Assembly: GCA_034509925.1 (NCBI GenBank)
Contig: CM067538.1
Location: 4,622,778 to 4,686,777 of the forward strand
Reading direction: 5' to 3'
Source: Hirudinaria manillensis
Lineage: Eukaryota > Annelida > Clitellata > Hirudinida > Hirudinidae
Length of the DNA: 64,000 nt
Every line of letters begins with the position of its first letter. Position 1 is the stretch's first letter. The notes beneath the pieces were generated by a model. It was given only the letters and a program-made list of their open reading frames with translations. It searched no databases and had not been told where the DNA came from. The translations under genes and the position numbers were made by a program. Positions 28,481-38,275 of this stretch are shown here, in pieces.

Positions 28481-28769
28481 ATTTTATTCCCCAACGTTCG
28501 TCATCAACTTTTTGTTCTTTTGCATTTCCTTTTCCCTGTTGTCTTGAAAGAACAATCGTTGTTAAAGCGAAATGTCGACGACGACGACGATGATTATGAT
28601 GACAACCATAATTACAACTATTACTATGCTGCTGCTGATGACGATTGTTACGCAGGTCTTGATAATGATGTCAGCTATCAGTACAATCGAGTCTTTTGAA
28701 ACAAATTGGAAATATTAAAAATTTTAAGAATTTAGAAGCATTTGAAAGACATTGCTTGACTTTTCAATT

Positions 28770-28835
28770 CCTTCCTTCCTTCCTTCCTTCCTTCTTTCTT
28801 TCTTTCTTTCCTTCCTTCCTTCTTTCTTTCTTTCA
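28770..28835. repeat. (CCTT)n/(CTTT)n tract
   Basis: Alternating blocks of CCTT and CTTT tetranucleotides. Confidence 0.9.
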
Positions 28836-29347
28836 ATCCTTCGCAAAACATGACGTTTGTAATAACTTCCGACTTGTTTTTGTAGCGCCATCTTTTTTTC
28901 TCTAAAAAATTCCTTCGTTTTAATGAAAATTAATTTAAAAATATTTCTGAGTTACAACGAGACTTCATTTTGGAGGATAATTTATTACGTAATTTATACA
29001 CTGCAATCACACATTGTAACGCACTTTTCAACTTATTATCGTTTGTTAATTACATTACTAATTTATGAAAACAAATTAATTAATTTATTTATTTATTATT
29101 ATTATGGTTATTATTTAATAATAACAATATATTGTAATTGTAATATTAATATTTAATATTAATTAATTAATTATTAAATCATAATTAAAGGAAAGGTTCA
29201 GTAGAACACAGAACAGGACCAACTAACAAAACAAATTGATGATGTATCAAAAACATTAACAAGAATTTTAAAAAAAACGGAGTCAAAGACTTTGTTTATA
29301 AATAGGCAATAATAATAGTAATATTAATTAATATAATATAATAATAA

Positions 29348-29362
29348 TATAATAATAATAAA

Positions 29363-29412
<50 letters not shown>
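29348..29412. repeat. (AAT)n microsatellite
   Basis: About 19 AAT units, preceded by AT-rich variants. Confidence 0.93.
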
Positions 29413-29640
29413 TGATAACAACAATTATTAATTAACCAACTAATTATAACCAATTATAATAAGTATTTTGTCATTTTGCATAAGCATGCTTTCATATCGT
29501 TGAAATGAACCAACGAAAGAAAAATTTAAAAAATATTATTTTATAATCTAGAATATTGGAAATTAATATCTAATAATCGAAATATTATTATAAATTATTA
29601 ATTAATATTAATAATCACTTGCATGAACAGAGCCACTCAC

Positions 29641-29652
29641 CTTGTCGTCCAT
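29641..29652 (-). CDS. Candidate first coding exon (Met-Asp-Asp-Lys)
   Basis: The minus strand reads CACAATGGACGACAAG|GTGAGT: a start codon, four codons and a perfect-consensus 5' splice site at phase 0. It is downstream of promoter-like motifs. The next exon was not identified. The lectin-CUB gene needs a phase-1 donor upstream of its first visible exon, so at least one exon would lie between if this is its start. MDDK does not begin a signal peptide, so this may be a different gene. Confidence 0.35.
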
Positions 29653-29707
29653 TGTGCCTGTAAAAGTTATCCTTAAAATATCTGGTCACTTGTTGACCAT
29701 AAATTCA

Positions 29708-29736
29708 GGCTCTTTTATGCGATCACCGACCAATAG
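29708..29736 (-). promoter_or_regulatory. Candidate minus-strand core promoter
   Basis: The minus strand carries an ATTGGTC (inverted CCAAT) motif at about 29729-29735 and a TATA-like GCATAAAAGA at about 29711-29720. The likely start of transcription is about 30 bases further on, followed by the candidate first exon at 29652. The local sequence is less AT-rich than its flanks. Confidence 0.4.
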
Positions 29737-30058
29737 CACTGCGGCCATTTTGCCCAGTTTCCCGCTCAACAACGAGTCGTCTGCTCCAATGCATGTCGAT
29801 TCCGAGCGCTCGCAAAGTTTCTCAAGATGTGGACATTTTATTTTAAATTCTTTTGCTCAAATACAACGCTGCAGGAAAATTTGGTTTAATGAATGTTTGT
29901 TGTTGTTATTATTGTTGTTGTTATTGCTATTAAATTACTTTATTATTAAATTGCTTGCAAAAAAGTAAAATAAGTGTTTTAACGGAACAGTTATTACGAA
30001 TATTTTTATGCATGCTGACGTTTCTTAATTATTTCTTGAATAAACTTTGAAAATGTTC

Positions 30059-30134
30059 CTTCATTCATTCGTTCGTTCGTTCATTCATTCGTTCGTTCGT
30101 TCGTTCATTCATTCGTTCGTTCGTTCGTTCGTTC
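30059..30134. repeat. (TTCA/TTCG)n tetranucleotide tract
   Basis: Regular higher-order alternation of TTCATTCATTCG and GTTCGTTCG blocks. Confidence 0.93.
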
Positions 30135-31698
30135 ACTCTCTCTCTATCCACCCTTCTACCCTTTTTGCTATTCAAATTAACTTTGAACATTTACGTCTCA
30201 GCGTTTTGCTCTTAAAACTCTCAAAAGTTTAATTTTAATTTGAAAAACCAACTTTTTCTTTCAAAGAGACAAATTCCTAGCGCAAGATACAATTAGAATT
30301 GGTTAATGTCAGGCGCCGAAACTGCCCCATTCATGGTCACGCGTTCGTGACGTCATCAACATCCGGAGAGTTTCTGCTTGTTGTTCCAGTCGTTTCAATT
30401 CTCTCTGCAACTCGAATTTCACTCGCTTTGTTTTGTTCATGTTGCTGTTGGTGGTTGTTGTTGTTGTTGAGAAAACAAGAAATGTAAGCGCTTCATCACT
30501 GGGCCATTAACGTTTTATTTCTCAGACGGTCACAATGTTGAACAACTTTCTGAACAGAATTTCTAAGACGTGGAGTTGTTTTTAATGTGTTCATTATTTT
30601 AGGCGAAAATGAAAAATTGCTCAACGGGAACTAAGCTCAAAAAAGGATATTTTGTTGTTTCTTTTCTCTTCCTTTAATAAAATTACAGAGTTTATACCAA
30701 CAATCCTGAAAAATTTAAAAATTCAAGTCATACAAATGTTATAATTCGGATTATACAGTCATGAGAATTGATTCTTAAATAATTTTATGACAACAAAATA
30801 AAATTAATTCGGTTTTACCTTAAAGATAAATACTTGATTTGCATCATTACATATTTATAAAAGATAGAATTCTTGTCAGAATTTTTCGGCAAAAAATGTT
30901 GTATATTAAATTATATTTAAATTAAAAACTGAATATAATGTTCATAATATGTTTCAAATGTTCTAAGAAACTGGAATTAAAAAAAAAAGTCTTTTTATTT
31001 TTTCGTTCACAAGATGTCAGAAGAGATTTTTATTTTGAAAAATACTTTATAATTTGTAATTATTCACATGGCGTCGAAAGAGTTTATTAAATTATTTCCT
31101 ATAATAGGACAAGTAATTTATTTCAAGTAAACTATTACAAAATATTTCCTAGACTGTCATAACAGTTGAGATGACCAAAACACATTTGCAAAATAACAAG
31201 ACTGTAGAACTGATGTTGGAATGGAAACAATACATTCTATAAGTGATTATCTCTTCATTTTAAACTGACAAAAGACTTAAGCATTAAGTCTCTTGGATCC
31301 CTGACACTGTGCAGATAAATCTAATTGAAGCGTTTTTTTGATATGGTATTTTCAAATTACCAACAATATAAAGTATCGATTTAGAACTGATAAAGCTATT
31401 TTTGATTGATCAATCGATCTGATGTCAACACGATTGTTTTCAATTTCATTTAAATAAATGCAATACTGTGTAAACTTATAAATACTAGGTTAACTTGTTT
31501 ACATACTTATGCAAAGGTTTAACGGATAATCCATTATTCATACACATCTCCAGACGAATTGATTGAATAAATTAAAAATAATTAAAAGCATAAATTAAAA
31601 ATTAATTGAGCGTTAAAAATGTATTTTAGAAAAACCGTTCGAAAACATATGAAATTATTATTGGAACCGTTCTTAAACAACTTAACAGTAATAGTAAT
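30135..31698. other. AT-rich intergenic stretch
   Basis: I see no gene, RNA or clear repeat here. It is the 3' flank of the SRPK gene. Confidence 0.5.
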
Positions 31699-33150
31699 TC
31701 AATTCTCCTCCTTAAGGAAGCTATGAGCAAGGCATTGTTCAGCAGTAGCTCTCCTATCAGGATTGAATTCCAGCATCGGCGTGAGGAAGCTCGTAAATTT
31801 CTCAGCGTCGGTCTCTTTCCACTGGTACTTGCGAACGAGGATGTCGAACAATTTCCACTCCTTCAGGTTGTCGATGTGCCTCAACTTTCCCTTCTTGTTG
31901 AAATAGTCCCTAGAATATTTCCCTTGAGCGATGAAACTCTTCGGCATCGGACCGAGCAATTCGATCATGTGAGCCAAATGATCTTCGTCCCTGTCGTAAG
32001 TGTGACCCGAATGAGGGTCGAATAGATATTCTCCTGTCGCCAGTTCGAAGGCCAAGCATGCGATGCTCCAAATGTCCGAAGAAGTCCCGTAACCTCTGCC
32101 GATGATCACCTCGGGACTCCTGTATTGCCTCGTCTGAATGTCTTCCGAAAAGTGGCGATGAACCCAACAGGCATTGCCCAAATCTGCGATCTTGACTTCA
32201 ATTTTGTCGGCACCGACTTTCTCTTCTTCAGACCCAACTGGCAGATTCGACGACTGGCTGTTGATTGACCGATTCTTCTCCATAGCTTCAAAGAGCGAGT
32301 TTAATCTTCGGCTGTTTTTGTCACATACTGCATCGACAGAGCTGGATTGTCCTTCGGGAGGTGAGCTTTTATTGTCTTCGATGTCCAACGAATCCATTTT
32401 GACCTGAAGAGCTTCTTGATTCTTCTTGACCCTTTTCCTTAGCTTCTTCATTTTACTTTTCGACATGTTTTCGTCTTTCGCCTTGGCTATATTGGCAACA
32501 GTTCCAGGAAGAGGTTCGAGTCCCTGCTTCCTCCTTTCCAGAGTCTCCCATGCCAACTTCCTGACGTGCTCCTGCGAGACACAAACTAGGATATTCTCTG
32601 GCTTGATGTCGGTGTGTATGATTTTACATTTGTCGTGGAGATATTGCATTCCCTGCAACGTCTGTCTGATAATGGATTTCACGAGGCTTAGATGAATTCC
32701 GTGATACTTGGAATTAATGATCAATTTCAAAAGATTTTCTCCGAGAACCTCGAAGACCATGCAAATATGATTTCCGTTACCTCCTGCAATTTTGAAGTCG
32801 TCCAGCAGTTGAACGGTCTTTCCGAGGAAAGGGTGGCTGGGATCAGTTTCTCTGACGCACTTGAGAAGTTTGATTTCATCTAAAGCCGTATCCGTGTAAG
32901 TGCGAGCGCTTTTCATGACTTTCAAGGCCACAAACTTTGCATCCTTTGAATCCCACGAAAGCCAAACCGTTGAAAAGTGTCCCCAGCCGACTTTTCTAAT
33001 GGCGAGATATCTTTCGTTAAAGAGATCTCCAGGCCTCACCAAATGGTAACCTCCTTTGCGATAATCCATTGGGTCTTCCTGTTCGTCTTCGCTGGAAGAT
33101 TCCGAATGTTCCCGAGAGCTGTCAGAAAATTCTTCAAACGAATTGGACAT
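31699..33150 (-). CDS. SR-protein kinase (SRPK family), intronless
   Basis: A 483-residue Ser/Thr kinase that would phosphorylate Arg-Ser dipeptides in SR splicing factors, in cytoplasm and nucleus. Residues 1-28 are acidic/Ser-rich, and DYRKGGYHLVRPGDLFN is the typical SRPK lead-in. The glycine loop GWGHFSTVW is at about 55-63, ATP-binding Lys77 in VALK, catalytic Asp181 in HTDIKPEN, and Asp323 in DLGNACW. RQYRSPEV follows in the activation segment. A basic spacer of about 130 residues (190-318) splits the two lobes, as in all SRPKs, but is shorter than in vertebrate SRPK1. All catalytic residues are present, so it is probably functional. ATG at 33150 is a true start. The absence of introns suggests origin by retroposition or intron loss. 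Confidence 0.95.
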   Translation of the reverse strand: MSNSFEEFSDSSREHSESSSEDEQEDPMDYRKGGYHLVRPGDLFNERYLAIRKVGWGHFSTVWLSWDSKDAKFVALKVMKSARTYTDTALDEIKLLKCVRETDPSHPFLGKTVQLLDDFKIAGGNGNHICMVFEVLGENLLKLIINSKYHGIHLSLVKSIIRQTLQGMQYLHDKCKIIHTDIKPENILVCVSQEHVRKLAWETLERRKQGLEPLPGTVANIAKAKDENMSKSKMKKLRKRVKKNQEALQVKMDSLDIEDNKSSPPEGQSSSVDAVCDKNSRRLNSLFEAMEKNRSINSQSSNLPVGSEEEKVGADKIEVKIADLGNACWVHRHFSEDIQTRQYRSPEVIIGRGYGTSSDIWSIACLAFELATGEYLFDPHSGHTYDRDEDHLAHMIELLGPMPKSFIAQGKYSRDYFNKKGKLRHIDNLKEWKLFDILVRKYQWKETDAEKFTSFLTPMLEFNPDRRATAEQCLAHSFLKEEN

Positions 33151-33778
33151 TTTCTTTATTGATCTTTAAGTTGCTGGATGGTCGATAGTCGAGTAGTTGA
33201 TATTAGAGTGATGTTATGTTTGCATCGGCGTGACCACATTGATTTAAAAGATTCTGCATATCTATGTAAATAAAACTAACTAAATAAAATTGATTATATT
33301 AATTTGTAATTTTTTTAAATTTGAATAAAAAATAAAACGTGCTCTAATATTTATTAATGATAAATTTATAATATAAAAAAATTAAATAGTTTGTTTTGTG
33401 AAATTTTCAATTTCATCTACCATAATTTAAAACCTTTACTTGTTAAATTCAAATGTTGTTTAATAATTTAGAGAATAAAAAGACGTGTTTTTTAAATTCG
33501 TCGTATATTTACGTGGTAAATGTGGATTCAAAATTTAATTTAATTATTTGAACAAATCCTCTTAACCGTGCCTGGATCTTTTCCATAAAAACTTGTTGAG
33601 TTGGAAACCGGTCCGACCAACTTCATTAAGTTATTATTTATTAAATATTTTATATTATTCATTTTTAATCGTTTATAACAACCTGAATAGGACACAAATG
33701 TTCTGAAATTTAACTTTATAAAAAACCTGTCTTATTTTAAGCTGAAATGAACAAGACCGAAATCAAGTAATTTGAACA
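33151..33778. other. SRPK-ubiquilin intergenic spacer
   Basis: AT-rich spacer between two genes on the same strand. It must hold the SRPK promoter, but no clear core-promoter motif was seen. Confidence 0.5.
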
Positions 33779-33784
33779 TTTATT
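33779..33784 (-). terminator. Poly(A) signal AATAAA of the ubiquilin-like gene
   Basis: AATAAA on the minus strand, 54 bases beyond the stop codon at 33838. Confidence 0.55.
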
Positions 33785-33837
33785 TGGATACTAATATTTC
33801 CTTCGTTTTCTAATTGTCACAATCAACAGACCCATCT

Positions 33838-34945
33838 TCATTCGTCTCTAGCCTCATTGACGAATCCGACTTCATCGGCGTATCCAGCCTCATCGGCGTA
33901 TCCGGCTTCACCGGAGTCTCCGACTTCATTGGCGATTAGAGCTGCATTGGCGTCTCCAGTCTCACCGACGACTCCGGCTTCATTGACGTATCCATATTGA
34001 ATGGCGTCTCCAGCTTCATAGGCGACTACAGCTTCATTGGCGTCTCCAGTCTCACCGACGACTCCGGCTTCATTGACGTATCCATATTGAATGGCGTCTC
34101 CAGCTTCATAGGCGACTACAGCTTCATTGGCGTCTCCAGTCTCACCGACGACTCCGGCTTCATTGACGTATCCATATTGAATGGCGTCTTCAGTTTCATA
34201 GGCAACCGCAGCTTCATTGGCGTCTCCAGTCTCAATGGCGACTCCGGCTTCATTGATGTATCCATATTGAATGGCGTCTCCGACTTCATTGGCGATTACA
34301 GCTGCATTGGCGTCTCCAGTCTCACCGACGACTCCGGCTTCATTGACGTATCCATATTGAATGGCGTCTCCAGCTTCATAAGCAACTGCTGCTTCATTGG
34401 CGTCTCCAGTCTCATCGGCGACTCCGGCTTCATTGACGTATCCATATTGAATGGCGTCTCCAGCTTCATAGGCAACTGCTGCTTCATTGGCGTCTCCAGT
34501 CTCATCGGCGACTCCGGCTTCATTGACGTATCCATATTGAATGGCGTCTCCAGCTTCATAAGCAACTGCTGCTTCATTGGCGTCTCCAGTCTCACCGACG
34601 ACTCCGGCTTCATTGACGTATCCATATTGAATGGCGTCTCCAGCTTCATAGGCAACTGCAGCTTCATTGGCGTCTCCAGTCTCATCGGCGACTCCGGCTT
34701 CATTGATGTATCCATATTGAATGGCGTCTCCAGCTTCATAGGCAACTGCAGCTTCATTGGCGTCTCCAGTCTCATCGGCGACTCCGGCTTCATTGACGTA
34801 TCCATATTGAATGGCGTCTCCAGCTTCATAGGCAACTGCTGCTTCATTGGCGTCTCCAGCTTCATAGGCAACTGCAGCTTCATTGGCGTCTCCAGTCTCA
34901 TCGGCGACTCCGGCTTCATTGACGTATCCAGTCTCATCGGCGACT
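33838..34945 (-). repeat. Coding 90-bp repeat array in the ubiquilin-like gene
   Basis: About 11-12 copies of a 90-bp unit encoding 30 residues, for example GYVNEAGVADETGD then ANEAAVAYEAGDAIQY. Each unit is itself made of five 18-bp/hexapeptide steps of the type (N/D/Y)-E-(A/T)-G/A-x-A. Copies differ by few substitutions; flanking copies are more degenerate. Because 90 is a multiple of 3 and the unit has no stop in several frames, long false reading frames appear on both strands. Confidence 0.95.
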
Positions 34946-36780
34946 CTGACTTCATCTTCAGCAAGAGCGTCGGCTTCGTCTTGAGACATCTCCGTGCTAG
35001 TCATCAAAAGTTGAGAAACAGCCGCATCTACGTCTCCGAAAGTAGCTATCAACAGGTTGAGATTGTATTCCCTGTCGGTGAAGCCAATTTTCTCCATGAG
35101 TTTCTGTTCTTTATCATATCTCTCCTCTGGTAAAAATCCAAGCGTTTTATCTCTCGTCTGCCTTGTGATCCTTTCCATGACTATTGCCATGGGGTCTACG
35201 TCAGCATTGCCAGGCCTTTCTATTCCGCTGTTCTCTTCCTCTGCGAATTCCACGTTGAAGCTTCCAGGAACGTTACAATCGTGGAAGCCCATGCTGGGCA
35301 TTAGAAGCGGAGCCTCTTTTTGGAGCGTGTACACCCCTCGTTGGACCTTCAAGAGAGATTTCAGAGTGTTCGGATTGGTCATTGCTGAAACGTACGACGG
35401 ATCTTGAAGTTGTTTGAGAAAAATGGGCAAAAAGGATTTCGTTTGTTGTCTCATTTTCGGGTTGGCTGCCATCAGTGGATTATTCAGCAGCAATTTTTCT
35501 GTCCAATCGGGATTCGCTACCATGCCTTCGATCATGGCCTTGTACTGAGGAGAGGTCATCATTCTGGACAATGTCTCGGGATTCTGCATAGTCATTTTCA
35601 TCATATTTTCGCAACTAGGAATTGTTTGTCTGAATGTATCGGAAGTCTGGTCGGATGGCGTCCCTCTTTGGTTCTTCGCAGCGTCCATACTTTCCAGCAT
35701 TTCCGTTACAGCAGAGGGATCTTGAGAAATTGTTGCACTCTCTTCCAAGATTTGTGGATCACTCAGAGCTTCGGCTATATCCAGGCGACTTTCCAAAAGT
35801 TTCGATCCCCCTGGGCAAGAAAGCATCATGCTTTTCAATCTCTGAGGATCGCGCATAAGGTCTTGGGCAGCTGGGTTCTTCAAAGCTTGTCTCACCAATT
35901 CTGGATTTTCGTTGAAGTCCTTTTGCATGCGTTTTTGAAGCTCTGAAAGATCGAAATCGTGCGAAACAATGCTGGTATACTGTGATGGCCAATAGCAAAC
36001 AGGATCGTTCGTTGAGTTTTCCATTTGTTGCCCGTATCTTTTGATCAAACAAATCTCCGATCCATTGCAGAGGTTAAGGCTTTTTAGGCTGTCGGCGTCT
36101 GACAAAATATTCTTGTTGCTGATGAGACACATTTGTTCTTTATTGATGTGAAACACTTCCTCTAGAATCGTTTTTAGTTCCATGACGCTAGAATTCAGAT
36201 TCACGACAATTGACCTCGTTTCTCGTTGAGATATGACACTGACCGCTATGAATTCGAACTTATCTTGGGTATATTCTTCATCTGATGGATTTTTAAAATT
36301 GTCCTGACCAGTTTTTGACTTGGGAACATCATTATTGGGAAAATCATTATCAACTTCTGGTCCGGCTTGTGTGAACATAATATCGGGTTGAGAACCGGTG
36401 GTTGACAAAGATTTTTCAGATTGTTCGAGAACCTCATCGCATTCGATCCTGAAACTGCTGCCATTTTCTTGTGGAATGACGTCGAATGAAGCATCAAAAT
36501 CCAAGCGAGGAGACTTCTTGGCATTACTTCCTTCACTCGATGAATTCTTCCTTTTTCGTGACTTAAAACCGAGTTCAGAACCGAAAGTCAAAGGTTCCAT
36601 CTCCTTCCGTTCTTCCATATTTTCATTCTCTTCTAAATGTGGCTCTTTTTTGATGGCGTCGAATGAGGAATCAAAAGTTAAGGGAGGAACAATACTGGAT
36701 TTCGCATCGTTGTCGCCTCCGATGGGATAATTCTCTTCTTTAAATGACACTTCCAATTCTGGAGTTATGTTGGTATCCAT
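33838..36780 (-). CDS. Ubiquilin-like protein with long repeat tail, intronless
   Basis: A shuttle-type protein expected to link ubiquitinated clients to the proteasome. The ATG at 36780 gives 980 residues; in-frame sequence upstream has only a TTG. Order: an N-terminal extension of about 170 residues with two related FDSSFDAI / FDASFDVI motifs and a KSRKRK basic cluster; a ubiquitin-like domain (about 177-252); STI1-type repeats rich in NP motifs (about 290-345 and 390-475); a UBA domain (about 552-594, KIGFTDREYNLNLLIATFGD). After that come about 370 residues of acidic repeats. Ordinary ubiquilins are about 550-650 residues and end at the UBA, so both extensions are unusual. No introns or internal stops. 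I do not assign it to a numbered vertebrate ubiquilin. Confidence 0.92.
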   Translation of the reverse strand: MDTNITPELEVSFKEENYPIGGDNDAKSSIVPPLTFDSSFDAIKKEPHLEENENMEERKEMEPLTFGSELGFKSRKRKNSSSEGSNAKKSPRLDFDASFDVIPQENGSSFRIECDEVLEQSEKSLSTTGSQPDIMFTQAGPEVDNDFPNNDVPKSKTGQDNFKNPSDEEYTQDKFEFIAVSVISQRETRSIVVNLNSSVMELKTILEEVFHINKEQMCLISNKNILSDADSLKSLNLCNGSEICLIKRYGQQMENSTNDPVCYWPSQYTSIVSHDFDLSELQKRMQKDFNENPELVRQALKNPAAQDLMRDPQRLKSMMLSCPGGSKLLESRLDIAEALSDPQILEESATISQDPSAVTEMLESMDAAKNQRGTPSDQTSDTFRQTIPSCENMMKMTMQNPETLSRMMTSPQYKAMIEGMVANPDWTEKLLLNNPLMAANPKMRQQTKSFLPIFLKQLQDPSYVSAMTNPNTLKSLLKVQRGVYTLQKEAPLLMPSMGFHDCNVPGSFNVEFAEEENSGIERPGNADVDPMAIVMERITRQTRDKTLGFLPEERYDKEQKLMEKIGFTDREYNLNLLIATFGDVDAAVSQLLMTSTEMSQDEADALAEDEVRVADETGYVNEAGVADETGDANEAAVAYEAGDANEAAVAYEAGDAIQYGYVNEAGVADETGDANEAAVAYEAGDAIQYGYINEAGVADETGDANEAAVAYEAGDAIQYGYVNEAGVVGETGDANEAAVAYEAGDAIQYGYVNEAGVADETGDANEAAVAYEAGDAIQYGYVNEAGVADETGDANEAAVAYEAGDAIQYGYVNEAGVVGETGDANAAVIANEVGDAIQYGYINEAGVAIETGDANEAAVAYETEDAIQYGYVNEAGVVGETGDANEAVVAYEAGDAIQYGYVNEAGVVGETGDANEAVVAYEAGDAIQYGYVNEAGVVGETGDANAALIANEVGDSGEAGYADEAGYADEVGFVNEARDE

Positions 36781-38135
36781 TCCAGCTGTGATCAAAATTG
36801 GTTTGTATTTTAGATTATTTTACAAAACTCCGATTTATTAGCTTTGTCAGTACGTAAAATGTCCCGAAATAAAACGATATCAATCTTATTCCGTTAAATG
36901 TTCAAAACACGTTGATAATCCAAAGATATGTGCTCAACTAGAATGTTCAATGATCTTTATTTAATTTTATAATTACTCGTACGTGCAAAATAATATTTAA
37001 ACTTTTATTACAACGTTATATTAGCTACAAATTCTTGAAGTCACACGCACTGGTTGGCGAAAATACAAAATAATAAACAAAGGATGAACAATGATTAAAG
37101 AGGAGATATACAAATAATTTATGAGCCTTAAGAAATTATGAAAACATTTAGCCGAGTAAATTCCTAAAATGCTGAAATCCTAAAGTCGGGCATAGTTGTA
37201 GCTCCAAATAAATTGAAATATTTGTTGGTAAAAACGATCTGAATTCAGTAGTTTCAATAAAGAAAAACAAGATTACTTGTGGTGTGATGTATTGGTGATT
37301 ACCGCCTCCTTGCTTGGAAGCTGAAAGCTATTTCGAATTATGAATTAATGTTAACTTATTGGCACAAGTGCTTAAATTTAATCTATTAGACCAGTTCGGA
37401 ACATATCAACTTTTAAATAAAATATTAATGCAGATGGGACAATACAGATTTTATTGTGAAATAAAAATATTAAACAAAAATTAGTGTTCAATAAATAACA
37501 AATAAATAAATCAGATATCACTGTGTTTTTCTTAACAAATTTATGGCATTAAGTTGTTGTCAGCTGAAATTCGTTAATCAGTCATAAATGATCCGGTTTG
37601 GTTCAATTTTAATTAGAATTACCAATTTATAAATTTATTTTTTACACAACCATTCACCTAAGATCGTTTCTGTTTCCTACGTTTAGAACGATCTGCAGTT
37701 GAGTTTAAGGCATAATTTTGCATTTGAAAGTGATTTTTAATAAAAAAAAATCATCTTACATGTAATGTGTTATAACTTTGAGAAAAAACTAATAATTATC
37801 ACTTAATGTGCAGCAAACAAAACACCATTGTTACGATTGTTTGTTTTGGATTCGGTTTTTTCGCGGCGTTTCCATTGCTCGTTCTGTCAATTTCTTGATT
37901 GATGAAGGACCTAATATACCAGTAATATATCTTTTTGGATCGGTTTAATACATAGTGTTAGACTCCTCGAGTGTAAAAGTAAGAGGCAGATGATCGTATA
38001 CAAGTATTTTTTTAATGATGTTTCCCTACATTTACATATTGCCTATTAAACGTTCAATCAAATCATTTAAAGAAGATTTCCCATAAATAATGATATGTAG
38101 ATATGTGCTGGCCTTCTTTTGTAGATTGAATTAAT
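36781..38135. other. Divergent intergenic region, ubiquilin-like / CEP78
   Basis: 1.36 kb between two start codons facing away from each other. AT-rich, no reading frame of note. It presumably contains both promoters; none could be pinpointed. Confidence 0.5.
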
Positions 38136-38275
38136 ATGGAATCAAAAGAAAGATTGTCACAAGACTTTGCGCAATGTTATACACAAATGTGTGCTGCCTT
38201 GGGATTGTCTCCACTTGCCAGTGTAACTGCTTATGCCAAGATTCGGACGTTAAGCATTAATGCTGACAAAATCGG
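38136..38275 (+). CDS. CEP78: CEP78 exon 1
   Basis: Starts at ATG and ends ATCGG|GTAAAT, phase 2. Encodes the conserved N-terminus ending TLSINADKIG. Confidence 0.85.

Noticed and set aside
31723-33162. Several plus-strand frames opposite SRPK
   Set aside because: Antisense shadows of a strongly conserved kinase frame.
33997-35133. 378-codon plus-strand frame and a 222-codon minus-strand frame over the ubiquilin repeats
   Set aside because: The 90-bp unit is a multiple of three and free of stops in these frames, so they stay open automatically. Only one frame continues into the UBL-STI1-UBA core.
33838-36795. Ubiquilin start at 36795
   Set aside because: That codon is TTG; the first ATG is at 36780, which I used.
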